The notes: a model not told the origin generated them from the sequence alone. A stretch of 37,504 nt of DNA from Myxococcales bacterium (GCA_007119175.1 SKQC01000390.1:1-37504); one strand, 5' to 3'. Counted from the first letter of the stretch, positions 8,653 to 17,954 are shown. Numbers and translations are program-made.

Positions 8653-9341
8653 AGTTTTCCCACGCCATCACGACAGCTCTGACGCTATTGCTCGCCCTCC
8701 TCTGGTCGGCCTCGGCATGCCAGGGCGGATCGCCGCCGCCACCACCGGGCAGTTGGTCTGCCGACTCTGAAGAACCGCTGGACTATAAAGACGATCCATT
8801 GATGCCCGCCGATCACGACGTGGATTGGATTCGCCGCCACGGAGCGATGTCCCTCGGCCAGGGCGACGACTGCGCGGTATGCCACGCCGAAAACGACTGC
8901 ATCGAATGCCATGTAGAATCGCTGGACGAGCCCTATGCGGTCCATCCGCCCAACTTCGAGGTCGTCCATGCCGTCGACGCCCAGCAGGGAGTCCAGGACT
9001 GCACCTCCTGTCATAGACTGGACACATTTTGCGAGGCATGCCACGTGGAAGCTGGCGTCTCTCCGCGGCTCGACGCCCAACCGCCGACGACCGTCGATTT
9101 CCACCCGCCGGACTGGCTCGACTCGGCGGCTCCGGAAAACCACGGCGTCATGGCTCGACGCGACATCAACGACTGCGCGAGCTGCCACATCGAGCAGGAC
9201 TGCATTACCTGCCACGTGGGAATCAATCCCCATCCGCCGGAATTTCGCTTCGACTGCGGCCCGATGTTAGAGACCAACCCGGCGCCCTGTGCTCAATGCC
9301 ATACCGAAAACCCGGAGTATTTGCGGCAACTCTGCCTGTGA
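8649..9341 (+). CDS. seven-heme c-type cytochrome lipoprotein
   Basis: The 230-aa product has a signal peptide ending at Cys24 (WSASAC), then a Pro-rich linker. Seven CXXCH heme-binding motifs are visible: CAVCH, CIECH, CTSCH, CEACH, CASCH, CITCH and CAQCH. The first six form three close pairs (e.g. CAVCHAENDCIECH), and His-Pro-Pro motifs recur between pairs, so the protein looks built from repeated di-heme modules. Extra His residues could give bis-His ligation. It should be exported, lipidated and loaded with heme c in the periplasm. The start overlaps the barrel gene stop (ATGA). A role in electron transfer at the outer membrane is inferred from the pairing; the partner oxidoreductase is not in the window. 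Confidence 0.88.
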   Translation: MKFSHAITTALTLLLALLWSASACQGGSPPPPPGSWSADSEEPLDYKDDPLMPADHDVDWIRRHGAMSLGQGDDCAVCHAENDCIECHVESLDEPYAVHPPNFEVVHAVDAQQGVQDCTSCHRLDTFCEACHVEAGVSPRLDAQPPTTVDFHPPDWLDSAAPENHGVMARRDINDCASCHIEQDCITCHVGINPHPPEFRFDCGPMLETNPAPCAQCHTENPEYLRQLCL

Positions 9342-9369
9342 ATATTCGACTGACCTCGCCAGGCCCACC

Positions 9370-10797
9370 GTGAGTGACGATTCCGTCGACGACATCGAAT
9401 ACCCCGACCGCCGGACAGCGCGTCTGGGAATGGTATTGGTCTGCGCGGTGGTCTTCTTCGCCGTGGTCAACGGCAATATGGTCAATGTGGCGCTCCCCTT
9501 TATCGGCCGCGACTTCGGCGTCACCGAAGGGGTCTATGGCTGGATCGTCACCGGTTTCTCACTGGCCTTCGCCATCTTCAACGCCGTCCACGGACGCCTG
9601 GTAGGACGTATCGGTCTACGCCGTCTATATGCCTTCGGAATCGCCACCCTGGGCGGGACATCGCTGCTATTGGCCCTGTCGCCGAATGTGGCATTTGCCA
9701 TCGCCCTTCGAATCATTCAGGGCGCCGGAAGCGCCGCCCTTCCCGCCCTGGGCACAGTCATCATAGCCCGACTATTTGCTCCGGAGCAGCGCGGCGTCGC
9801 CATGGGATGGGTGCTGGCCGTGGTAGGCGTCGCCGCCAGCATCGGCCCCTTTTTAGGGGGGCTACTGGTCGAACTCGGCGGCTGGCGACTCGTCTTCGCC
9901 TCCACCAGTGTCGTCCTGTTGGTCATCCCCGGCATCTGGCGGCTGCTCCCGGCATCACTCGACGAGCGAACCGAGCAGCCCTTCGATCTTTTAGGTGCCA
10001 TCTTATTGGCCGCCGGTGTCAGCGCCCTGCTCTACGGCTTTGTCGTCGTCGAGCGCGCCGGTCCCGGGGCGGAGTTTTTGCTCTTATTGGCGTTCGGCGC
10101 CGCCTGTCTGGTGATCTTTGCCTGGCATATCCAGCGCGTCGACGATCCCTTCGCCTCACCAAAGCTCTTCGCCGATATCCGCTACGTCATCAGCATCACC
10201 GTCGCCTTTTTGGCCAACGCCACCCGTTTCGGGACAATCGTCCTGGTGCCGATCTTTTTAATCGAGGTCAACGAAGTTTCGCCGATCACGGTCGGCCTAG
10301 TGCTCCTTCCGGGCGCTTTATTTATCGCCGTGATCTCACCGGTCGCCGGCCGGGTCGGCGATCGCCTCGGCGCCCGCCTCCCGGTGGCCTGCGGCACAGT
10401 GCTCATCATCGCCGGTAATATCGTCACCGCCCTGACCGCTGGAGGACCAATCTTAGGTCCCACGGTGGGAATGGGGCTGTACGGACTGGGATTTGCCTTT
10501 ATCCAGAGCCCGATGGTCAGCGCCACCTCTCAGATATTGCCCCGCAATCTTGCCGGCACCGGCATGGGTATTTTTATGATGATTTTCTTTCTCGGCGGAG
10601 CCTTCGGTGTCGCTATCAGCGTCACCGTCGTCGAATTGCAGGCCCCGGGCGCCGCCGGCTGGTTCGGCCTCACCAGCGGCCCCGGCGCGGTCTATTCCAA
10701 CGCCATCTTCACCTTGACCGCGCTGGCCGTGGTCGCCCTGTTTCTGAGCCGGGGCATTCCCGGCCATCGGCCATCGCCGCCCCTGCTCAGGGAATGA
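9370..10797 (+). CDS. MFS transporter, DHA2-like drug:H+ antiporter type
   Basis: The 475-aa product has about 14 hydrophobic segments and an MFS fold. Motif A is seen as GRLVGRIGLRRLY after the second segment. The antiporter motif C region is AVVGVAASIGPFLGGLL in segment five, followed by GGWRLVF. These are typical of DHA2-type proton-coupled exporters in the inner membrane. The substrate cannot be deduced. Start: the ORF track start (9289) lies inside the cytochrome gene; GTG 9370 begins VSDDSVDDIEYPDRR, a normal short cytosolic N-terminus, with AGG six bases upstream. It follows the cytochrome gene by 28 nt, so it may share its transcript, with no obvious functional link. The 3' end overlaps the convergent lipoprotein gene by 11 nt. 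Confidence 0.85.
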   Translation: MSDDSVDDIEYPDRRTARLGMVLVCAVVFFAVVNGNMVNVALPFIGRDFGVTEGVYGWIVTGFSLAFAIFNAVHGRLVGRIGLRRLYAFGIATLGGTSLLLALSPNVAFAIALRIIQGAGSAALPALGTVIIARLFAPEQRGVAMGWVLAVVGVAASIGPFLGGLLVELGGWRLVFASTSVVLLVIPGIWRLLPASLDERTEQPFDLLGAILLAAGVSALLYGFVVVERAGPGAEFLLLLAFGAACLVIFAWHIQRVDDPFASPKLFADIRYVISITVAFLANATRFGTIVLVPIFLIEVNEVSPITVGLVLLPGALFIAVISPVAGRVGDRLGARLPVACGTVLIIAGNIVTALTAGGPILGPTVGMGLYGLGFAFIQSPMVSATSQILPRNLAGTGMGIFMMIFFLGGAFGVAISVTVVELQAPGAAGWFGLTSGPGAVYSNAIFTLTALAVVALFLSRGIPGHRPSPPLLRE

Positions 10798-12670
10798 CTT
10801 CGCACTGCCCCTCTTCGGTACATGTCAGGCCGAAGCAACACTCGGCCTGTTCCTCGCAGCTCTCAAAGGCGCCCACGCAATCCCCTTCGAGCTGACAGGT
10901 ACCGTCGGTGCACTCCAGCGGGGTGCAGCAGTCTCCGGAGTCCTCACAGCTATTGCCCTGAGTGCGACAGGGATCATCGTCGTCGGGGGGATCATCGGGA
11001 ATATCGGCGTCGGCGTCGTCGGGCACGCCGACATCGTCTGTCTCATCGGGCGGATCATCGGGATCGTCATCGGGACATTGATCGCCAACGGTCAAGATTC
11101 GCCGATCGAAGTGAATCGCCGTACGGTGATCGGTGTCGTAATCCTGAGTGTACAAACCACCGAAGACCTCCAATCGATGACCGAAGTCCGCGCCACCGGG
11201 AACACTGTATAAAAACCCGGCCAGCTCAAATCGATGATCCGTGGTGAGTCCGCCGTCGCCTCCCACATAAACCCTCATCAGGGCCGGGTAATTTGGAGAA
11301 CCCAACTGCACGCGGGCCCCGAAGGTGACGTCGCCGGCGACAAAGACATCGAGCTCGGCATCCGCCGTGGGGGTAATAATGGTGCGGTGATCGAAGTGGA
11401 CGTCGCCGTCGATATACAGCGCCGTATTGCCGTGGGCGACGATCGTCAATCGATGGTCGACGTCGATGCCGCTGAGATAATAATTTCCGCAGGGCAGGTC
11501 GATGCGCGTCTCCCCGCCGAGTTCCGAGGGGTTGAGGAGATCTTCGTCGAGTCCGATGACGTCGTTGTCGTTATTATTGCCGCCTCTGGCCTCGACGATA
11601 GAGGCAATATCGATTCGGTCTTCCGGCTCGCACTCCGTACAGGCTGCTCCGATATCGAATTCGTCGCGCTCCACAGAGTCATAGCTTACTCTATCCGGGT
11701 CGTAATCGGAGTCCGGTGACAGGTGAAGCGTGCCGCCAAATTCGAGGGGATCACCATCGACATCGCCGAGGACATAGCCGTGCCGCTCGACGATGAGCTC
11801 ACGCTGAGCCTCCAGATCTCCGCCTGTATAAAGCCGGTCACCAACCCAGGACTCCTGAAACATGCCCAACGGATCTGTGCCGGCGGACCAGATGGTGCCG
11901 GTCATCTCCAGGCGATTGTCGGAGTAAATCGACTCATTGGCCCCCACTCCTCCGCCATATCCCCCGGGAACGTAGGGACCGACGGAGCTGTCGAAGCCGT
12001 CGATATACGCATCGTGTTGAAAAATTACGGACTCACAGGAGCACAGCCCCCAGCGAAAGGTGGTCGACGCCACATCTCCGGCGCATAGATCTTCTTCGCC
12101 GGCTTCCTCGCCGAAGAAAATCGGCGGGCCACCGTCTTCGCACATCTCCGGTTCACCATCGAATTCCACCACGTCGTGGCAGGTCCCGAAGCTACATCCC
12201 GATCCGTCGGCGCAGGCGTTGTCGCATTGTCCACAATGATCTTCATCCCACCGGGTATCGACACACTGGCGATCGCAGGCCGTCATCTGGTAGTCCTCGC
12301 CGGACAGGCACGTGTCGGCGTCGATGCACACCCCGCCCGAGCAGGCCTGATCGTCGCTACAGGAGACGCCGCATCCGCCGCAATTGTCGGGGTCAACGCT
12401 GGCCGGGATGCACTCCCCATCACACTCCACCTGATAGGTCGGGCAATCGTCATCGTCCCAGGGCTCATCGACATCGGTATCGCCGCCGGGTGGAAGGTCG
12501 CCATCGTGCGGCATTTCGGTATCCAATTCGCCGCTGGCATCGCCGACGGCATCACCACCGGCGTCGCCGACCCCATCGTTGTCACCGTTCTCGACCTCGT
12601 CGCTGCAATTACACGCCGAAAATGACAGCATCAATAGTGCCGCCAGAATAGCCATATATCGAATCTTCAT
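10787..12670 (-). CDS. Cys-rich lipoprotein with PilX/Tad-associated-like beta domain
   Basis: The 627-aa product has a lipoprotein signal ending at Cys20 (LSFSAC) and a long Asp/Gly/Glu linker. Two Cys modules of the type CxxxCIxxxxDxxxCGxCGxxC follow, of a kind common in myxobacterial surface proteins. A large beta-rich domain (about 385-530) has recurring DHR/GHR motifs. Its end, AGFLYSVPG...LEVFGGLYTQ...TAIHFDRRI, resembles the repeat domain often found C-terminal to PilX_N-type proteins (LxGAIxAxxxxxSGxxxIHYD). After a second acidic linker come two C-terminal modules with a CxxxxDCCxxLxCxxGxC spacing, related to the tails of the proteins at 25.2 and 27.2 kb. GGAG precedes the ATG at good spacing. 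It is probably cell-surface; function unknown. Confidence 0.8.
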   Translation of the reverse strand: MKIRYMAILAALLMLSFSACNCSDEVENGDNDGVGDAGGDAVGDASGELDTEMPHDGDLPPGGDTDVDEPWDDDDCPTYQVECDGECIPASVDPDNCGGCGVSCSDDQACSGGVCIDADTCLSGEDYQMTACDRQCVDTRWDEDHCGQCDNACADGSGCSFGTCHDVVEFDGEPEMCEDGGPPIFFGEEAGEEDLCAGDVASTTFRWGLCSCESVIFQHDAYIDGFDSSVGPYVPGGYGGGVGANESIYSDNRLEMTGTIWSAGTDPLGMFQESWVGDRLYTGGDLEAQRELIVERHGYVLGDVDGDPLEFGGTLHLSPDSDYDPDRVSYDSVERDEFDIGAACTECEPEDRIDIASIVEARGGNNNDNDVIGLDEDLLNPSELGGETRIDLPCGNYYLSGIDVDHRLTIVAHGNTALYIDGDVHFDHRTIITPTADAELDVFVAGDVTFGARVQLGSPNYPALMRVYVGGDGGLTTDHRFELAGFLYSVPGGADFGHRLEVFGGLYTQDYDTDHRTAIHFDRRILTVGDQCPDDDPDDPPDETDDVGVPDDADADIPDDPPDDDDPCRTQGNSCEDSGDCCTPLECTDGTCQLEGDCVGAFESCEEQAECCFGLTCTEEGQCEVIP

Positions 12671-13007
12671 CGCTCACTCCCAAAAACTTAGAAATAGCCA
12701 TCTGGCGAATCTCAGTCGGTGACTCATCGGATGCGGGGCTACTCCCCTGGACTGTCGCCTCGGTCGGCGATTACCCATTCCATGGTAGTACACACGAGGT
12801 CTGCCTTGTCGATTCTTAAGGTATTATAATCGGTACAATTTCTCTTACAAACCCCGGTGTGACGCGCCGTTATTTCTTGCAGCCCTGGCGTCCATCGACG
12901 CCGGTCATCAGGTGGAACTGGGGCCCAATCCGTGCTAAATCAGCGATAGTGGGAATCGTTCACCAGCAGCCTCACAGCCGCTTCTACCCTATTTTCGGAC
13001 AGCTATT
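12671..13007. other. divergent intergenic region
   Basis: This is 337 nt between two divergently transcribed lipoprotein genes. It holds a good minus-strand promoter candidate (12823-12850) and a region overlapped only by shadow ORFs. I see no small gene, RNA gene or repeat in the rest, and no clear plus-strand promoter for the gene at 13008. Confidence 0.6.
12823..12850 (-). promoter_or_regulatory. putative sigma70-type promoter for the Cys-rich lipoprotein
   Basis: On the minus strand, TTGTAA (12850-12845) is followed after 16 nt by TATAAT (12828-12823), a perfect -10 with a 4/6 -35. It would leave an untranslated leader of about 145 nt before the ATG at 12670. The core ATTATAAT is close to palindromic, but no suitably spaced plus-strand -35 was found. 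Confidence 0.45.
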
Positions 13008-14966
13008 ATGGCATTCAACACCCGATTCATCGCCGCCGCATCGGCATCGCTATTTCTGCTGGCTTTCGGTCTCGCCTGCTCCAGCGCTCCCGATACGGTG
13101 GACGACGAGTTGCGCCTCGACGAGGAGCGTGCCGAGGATCTGCTTCAGACCCCGGATGTGTTGATGGCCCTGCGCATCGAGCCCGATCGCTTCGCCGAAT
13201 TGACGCCGGCTCTGCAGCGTCTGGCCGACAGTTCCGGCGACCGGGAAATCGCTCAAATCGCCGCCGCCAGCTCCGATCCGGTGGGTCATCTTGCCGAGGA
13301 ATTCGGCATGCCCAACGAATTGCCGTCACTCGACAGCGAGCGCCCCTCCTATCTCGTGGCTTCATCGCTGGGCAATCTCCCATTTTTACAGCCCGCCTTG
13401 CTCGGCATGCCCACCGATCCGGAGGAGTGGCCGGCCTACGTCAATCTGCGCCTGTTATTGCCCACCGAACAGCCCGATTCACTGAGTGAAGAGTTAACGC
13501 CCTGGCTCGACAATCTGATCGACGCCGATATCGTCGGTGCCTATCGACTCTTCGACGGTCCCCAATTCGTCCGCGTCGAATTTACCGTGCCCTTTAGCGG
13601 AGCGGGCCATCGCCAGGGAGTTGACGCCGATGCCTGGCTCGACGATCTGAACCCGGAACAACTTCAGCCCCCGGCGGAAGTCGATTTTCGCCCCACGCCG
13701 GCCTACGACGCCTTCGTTGAGGCCGACTCTCCGGTCGGGTTCTGGTCACCCATCGAGTCTTTTTCCGCACTGGCAGCCTTTGAACTTCTCGACGTCTTTG
13801 CCAGCGACTACAATCAGGTCGGCCCCGCCGGCCAACCCCGCTTTTTCCTCGAAGGCGTCTCCCGGATCGCCGCTGCCGGAGTTGCCGAGGATCCATTGAG
13901 CGCCGAACACGAAGATATCGCCGTCCTCCTGTCGGTTCAGCCCGACGATGCGGTAGCCGTCGACTTTCACGCCACACGCACCGAACGAGGCGCCGATCTT
14001 CACCGCACGATGGAGCGCTCTTATACGTTGCCGGAGTTAGAGACGGCGAGCGCTTTTCTTCACCTGGGCTTTCTCTCCGACCTCGACACGCTTCGCCAGC
14101 AGGCGGAGCTTCCCTATTGGACGACCATCGAGGAGCCCGACGAGCCGATGGGCTTTGAGTCTCTCGACCAATCGGCGCTGCCGTTTAGCGACGACGACAA
14201 CCTGGTCTTTACGACGCTGACGATGGCCCTTCAATATCCCTGGACGGGCTTTTTAATCGGCAGCGAAATTCTCGAACAATTCGTCCCCTTGCCGCGGGCG
14301 ATGCGACTCGACGGGGTCGTCGTCGAAGACAATCCCGAATTGCCCGTAGGCGCCGTGCTCGTCGGCGCCTTTCCCGACGTCCCGGAGACGCGAACGGCGA
14401 TCCAACAACTTTTTATGCTCGCCGAAAGCTATATCCCGGATATGATGGACGCCGAGTTTTTGGAGCGCGGTGATGAATTGCTGGAGGTGCGACTGGTCGT
14501 CGGCATCGAGCTTGCCGAGGCATTTGGAGACTCGCCGGCCTCGGTGGCCGTCGAAGAGCCCAGTGTGACGCTCGACTTGACTGCTCTCGACATATTGGAG
14601 GGGATGGTCGAGGGCACCGAGGAGGCAGCCGACATCTTCGACACCATCCACCTTCGCAGTCGCAGCGAAGAGACCCATCAATCTCTGCGACTATCCATCG
14701 GCACCAGCCAGGAATTAAAGCCGGAACCGATTACATCGCGTCTGGAATCGCTGCGCGCCCCGCAAGATCGGTGTCGAACCGAGATCGCCTCCGCCGCCGT
14801 GGAGCATCTCTCCGATCTGCAACGCGACCCCCAGGGCAAACTCGACGCCTGGATCGCCGCCGTCGAAGAGCGGGCCTCGCGCTGTATCGAGCCCACCGAC
14901 CCGGCCTATTCGATCATCGATGCCCATATCGAACGGGCCCGCGATCTGGCCGCCGAAATTCCGTAA
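13008..14966 (+). CDS. lipoprotein of unknown function
   Basis: The 652-aa product has a signal peptide and lipobox-type Cys24 (LAFGLACSS). The mature protein is Asp/Glu-rich with no repeats. It looks mixed alpha/beta (e.g. PDVLMALRIEPDRFAELTPALQRL near the N-terminus), with a helical C-terminus containing a few Cys residues (DRCRTEI, ASRCIEP). I recognise no family. Its opening resembles the way some periplasmic proteins of this group test 'values of residue pools', but that is not evidence for a function. The RBS is weak. It is separated by 135 nt from the DUF2267-like gene downstream. Codon use is like its neighbours, so recent transfer is not suggested. Confidence 0.75.
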   Translation: MAFNTRFIAAASASLFLLAFGLACSSAPDTVDDELRLDEERAEDLLQTPDVLMALRIEPDRFAELTPALQRLADSSGDREIAQIAAASSDPVGHLAEEFGMPNELPSLDSERPSYLVASSLGNLPFLQPALLGMPTDPEEWPAYVNLRLLLPTEQPDSLSEELTPWLDNLIDADIVGAYRLFDGPQFVRVEFTVPFSGAGHRQGVDADAWLDDLNPEQLQPPAEVDFRPTPAYDAFVEADSPVGFWSPIESFSALAAFELLDVFASDYNQVGPAGQPRFFLEGVSRIAAAGVAEDPLSAEHEDIAVLLSVQPDDAVAVDFHATRTERGADLHRTMERSYTLPELETASAFLHLGFLSDLDTLRQQAELPYWTTIEEPDEPMGFESLDQSALPFSDDDNLVFTTLTMALQYPWTGFLIGSEILEQFVPLPRAMRLDGVVVEDNPELPVGAVLVGAFPDVPETRTAIQQLFMLAESYIPDMMDAEFLERGDELLEVRLVVGIELAEAFGDSPASVAVEEPSVTLDLTALDILEGMVEGTEEAADIFDTIHLRSRSEETHQSLRLSIGTSQELKPEPITSRLESLRAPQDRCRTEIASAAVEHLSDLQRDPQGKLDAWIAAVEERASRCIEPTDPAYSIIDAHIERARDLAAEIP

Positions 14967-14981
14967 AAACAAACGATCTCC

Positions 14982-15009
14982 TTGTCAAACCGACGATAGT
15001 GGCTAGCTT
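14982..15009 (+). promoter_or_regulatory. weak promoter candidate before the DUF2267-like gene
   Basis: TTGTCA (14982-14987) is followed after 16 nt by TAGCTT (15004-15009). The -35 is good and the -10 poor (3/6). It lies in the 135-nt gap before the DUF2267-like gene and would give a leader of about 85 nt. Confidence 0.25.
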
Positions 15010-15101
15010 ATCCCGACGGATGTGGACATAAATCTCCCCTTTGCCGAGCACCTGATTCGGGCTGCGCGCACGTTCCCCCCTGTCAGCCAAGAGGACTTTC
15101 C

Positions 15102-15725
15102 ATGACATACGAAATCTTTTTAATGCGGGTGATGCATCGCACCGGTCTGACGGACCGAACGACAGCCGACGATCTGACTCATCACGTGGTCAAGAATCTG
15201 GCCTATTGTCTTCCCGAACAGTTGAGCGAGGAGATTGCCCAGGCCCTTCCGGCGCCCTTAGACGGCACCTTGCGCAGCCATGTCGCCATCAATGCCTGCG
15301 ATTTGGACGCCCTGTATCACTCCGTGGCCGAACGCCTCGACGTCGACGTCTCATTCGGTCTTGAATTTACCCAGGTGGCCTGTCAGGTCTTCGGTGAAGC
15401 CGTCGGCCCCGCGGGTCGTCAGACCCTTCAGGCTGCACTTGATCCGGCCTGGCATCCACTCTTCGAGCCTCGCCAGGCGGCGATTAGCCCCCCACGGCCT
15501 CGCCACGATGACCGACGCACATTATCCAGTGCCGAGCCCGGAAGTTCGCGGCCTATAAGCGAGTCTCAGCCCGGCCACCGCAACTCCATCGCCCGCAGCA
15601 GCCGACCCCAATTCGGCACCAAGTTGTCGACGAGCCACGGAAAACCGGAGCACCGCACGCTTGCCGGCGGGCGGCCGGGGAGCTCGCGACCGATAAGCCA
15701 GGGCAATAACGCCCGTGGCGAATAA
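15102..15725 (+). CDS. DUF2267-like protein with repetitive disordered tail
   Basis: The 207-aa product has an N-terminal helical half (residues 1-125: MTYEIFLMRVMHRTGLTD..., LPEQLSEEIAQALPAPL) that resembles DUF2267. That is a small cytosolic helical domain of unknown function, with two related halves. The C-terminal 75 residues are Ser/Arg/Pro/Gly-rich and probably disordered. They contain an approximate repeat in which RTL plus a few residues leads to PGSSRPIS, seen twice. ATG is preceded by GAGGA at 6 nt. There is no signal peptide, which sets it apart from the lipoprotein genes on either side. The family call is by pattern, so moderate confidence; the tail suggests a binding or localisation element. 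Confidence 0.6.
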   Translation: MTYEIFLMRVMHRTGLTDRTTADDLTHHVVKNLAYCLPEQLSEEIAQALPAPLDGTLRSHVAINACDLDALYHSVAERLDVDVSFGLEFTQVACQVFGEAVGPAGRQTLQAALDPAWHPLFEPRQAAISPPRPRHDDRRTLSSAEPGSSRPISESQPGHRNSIARSSRPQFGTKLSTSHGKPEHRTLAGGRPGSSRPISQGNNARGE

Positions 15726-15742
15726 GCTCCCTATCCACGGGC
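15711..15742 (+). repeat. inverted repeat spanning a stop codon
   Basis: GCCCGTGG (15711-15718) and CCACGGGC (15735-15742) form a perfect 8-bp GC-rich stem with a 16-nt loop covering the end of the DUF2267-like gene. No T-tract follows, so an intrinsic terminator is not well supported; it may just slow 3' decay. Confidence 0.35.
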
Positions 15743-15878
15743 ACAACGCTTAAGAGCGCTTTCGGGGGGGACAAGACCTCCTTTGCAAGTCGTATCGGAG
15801 GGAATCACAACGTCGGCGATGCGGTTGTGTACGTCGATTAGATCTGTGCCCCCTACAATCCCCAACCGAGACCGTAAG

Positions 15879-17954
15879 ATGACACGCTCGACTCTCCTTA
15901 AAAGCACCGCCATTATAGCTCTCACTTTTTGTTTTTCGGCGTGCAGTTCGGCCCCGCCGACTGACGATGATGCGCCCCCGGCGAAGAGCGACCAGACAGA
16001 ACCAAAAACCCTGGATGCCGATGAGGAATACGAGATCCAATTTCGGGACCGGACCATCGACCTATATCCCTACGTGCAGGGCTTTCCCTACAGCCGATTC
16101 ATGCCTCAAATCGAGCACGGGTTTATGCTGTATTTCGAGGACCGGCCCGATGGAAAATGGCTTCAACACCTCGAATTTGACGGCGACGACGATATCGACG
16201 TCACCGACGGTCGCCGAGTCCATGATATCGACTGGTCGACCCGTAGCTTTCGCCCCGGCTTATACAACCCGGAGCTTGAGCGCTATATCTTTTTGGGCGA
16301 TGAGAAAAATGACGAAATCTTCAATGTCTATGCCCTCGACCTCGACGACGGCAAATTAGAGCAGCTCACCGATGTCGACTATATCTATGGCTATGGGTTT
16401 TCCGACGACGATCGCCTCATGGGCTATGTCGCCCGTCACGGAAGTTCAGAGCCCTTCAATAGCTGCCTGCACGTCCGCGACCTACACAGCGATGAAGACC
16501 AGGTCATCTGGTGTGATGAAGGCGGCGACGATCGCCTGACATGGACGGGCGTCGAATTTTCGCCGGATGCCCACTCAGCAATCGTGCGCATGCAGCACGA
16601 CGGAAATCGAAACACCACCAACCTGGGCCGCTTTATGCTCGACGAACCGGGTCCCCCGCAGCTTTTGTTGGAGCGCGGCGAAAAGCATCTATCTCTGTGG
16701 TGGATGCGCGATAGTTACGACGGCGATCAGCTCCTATATGTCTCCTCGAAGGGCGGTATCAACGACGTATACCGGTACAAATTCGAGACACAAGACAGCG
16801 AACGGATCACCGAGTTGGAGCACGATATCCGAGGTTCGGCACATCTCGAAAAAGAGGGACAGCCACCGCTGCTTGTGCTATTTCTACAACTTCCCTACGG
16901 CACGATCGTCGAGGTCCGCGATCCCGGCGACGGCGAGCTGCTGTGGAGCGAGACCCGCGACGAGACAATCTCGGTGGTCGACGATCACGGCCACGAAGCA
17001 ATCCTGGCGATGAGTTCGGTGAGCACTCCCTTTGCCATGGAACGAGTCGGACTACACGGCGACGACGCAGCGCTGGCTTTTGAGAATTTCGCCTCGGTCC
17101 CCGATGAATTGGCAGAACAACTCATTCAATGCGACGTCGAACGCGTGGAATTCGCCACTTTCGACGAGGTCGACGGCGAGACGCGAATGCTCCACGCCTA
17201 TCTCTTCGAGCCCCGCGAACAACCCCCGGAGCATCTTCGACTGGCACGGATCACCGCATTTTATGGCGGCGGCAACTTCTTTCGCAGCGCCCACCAGATC
17301 ATGTGCGAGGCCGGCATCACCACCTTTAGTCCCTCTCCGCGCGGCTCGCGGGGCTTCGGCGCCGAATTCGCCGCCCTCAACGACGGCGACCTCGGCGGCG
17401 ATGACATCGTCGACTTATTTTACGCCGCCCGCTGGTTGGAGGTCGAACGCCAGTTGCGCCACTACCAAATCGGGGTCTACGGGGCGAGCCACGGTGGTTA
17501 TGCGGCGATGCGGGCGCTGACCTTTCCGCCGGAGACCAACGACCGCGACGATCACTATCAATTCGGGTTCGGTCTCAGCCACGCCGGCATCAGTGATCTT
17601 CTTCACTTTCACCAGACCAGCAATATCCCCGACTGGCTGGTCCTGCTGGCCGGCGATCCGGAAACCGAACCCGAGAAACTGCGCGAGCGCTCACCGTTGC
17701 ACCATATCCAGCGTCTTCAGGCCCCGCTTTTATTGACCCATGGGTCCCACGACAGCCGGGTTCCCGTCGATGAGAGCCGCCGGTTTTCCGAGGCTGCCAA
17801 AGAGCACGATCTGCCTGTATTTTACGAGGAATTCGACGGTCAGGGCCACGGTATCGACGGGCTGTCCAACCGGCTTCGCTATTACCGGGCCATCTTCGAA
17901 TTTCTGGAAAAGCGGGTCGATCCGCGACTCCAAGATCGGGCCGATGCCCATTAA
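15879..17954 (+). CDS. S9 family prolyl oligopeptidase-like lipoprotein
   Basis: The 691-aa product has a lipoprotein signal ending at Cys22 (CFSACSS). An N-terminal half of WD/propeller-like blades follows (YALDLDDGKLEQLTDVDYIYG; YRYKFETQDSERITELE). The C-terminal alpha/beta-hydrolase domain (about 460-691) has the oxyanion-side AFYGGG and the nucleophile elbow GASHGGY (Ser537). Asp625 lies in SHDSRVP and His657 in GQGHGI. The triad order and spacing fit S9 prolyl oligopeptidases, in which the propeller restricts access to short peptides. As a lipoprotein it should work in the periplasm or at the outer membrane. Start: the ORF track begins at 15783, but ATG 15879 starts at the signal peptide; the RBS is poor. 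The exact specificity (POP, DPP or acylaminoacyl type) is not readable. Confidence 0.85.
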   Translation: MTRSTLLKSTAIIALTFCFSACSSAPPTDDDAPPAKSDQTEPKTLDADEEYEIQFRDRTIDLYPYVQGFPYSRFMPQIEHGFMLYFEDRPDGKWLQHLEFDGDDDIDVTDGRRVHDIDWSTRSFRPGLYNPELERYIFLGDEKNDEIFNVYALDLDDGKLEQLTDVDYIYGYGFSDDDRLMGYVARHGSSEPFNSCLHVRDLHSDEDQVIWCDEGGDDRLTWTGVEFSPDAHSAIVRMQHDGNRNTTNLGRFMLDEPGPPQLLLERGEKHLSLWWMRDSYDGDQLLYVSSKGGINDVYRYKFETQDSERITELEHDIRGSAHLEKEGQPPLLVLFLQLPYGTIVEVRDPGDGELLWSETRDETISVVDDHGHEAILAMSSVSTPFAMERVGLHGDDAALAFENFASVPDELAEQLIQCDVERVEFATFDEVDGETRMLHAYLFEPREQPPEHLRLARITAFYGGGNFFRSAHQIMCEAGITTFSPSPRGSRGFGAEFAALNDGDLGGDDIVDLFYAARWLEVERQLRHYQIGVYGASHGGYAAMRALTFPPETNDRDDHYQFGFGLSHAGISDLLHFHQTSNIPDWLVLLAGDPETEPEKLRERSPLHHIQRLQAPLLLTHGSHDSRVPVDESRRFSEAAKEHDLPVFYEEFDGQGHGIDGLSNRLRYYRAIFEFLEKRVDPRLQDRADAH

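Noticed and set aside
10787-12670. Possible tryptophan synthase alpha-chain label for the Cys-rich lipoproteins
   Set aside because: Database pipelines may attach this label to Cys-rich myxobacterial proteins; no TIM-barrel pattern or synthase motif is seen here.
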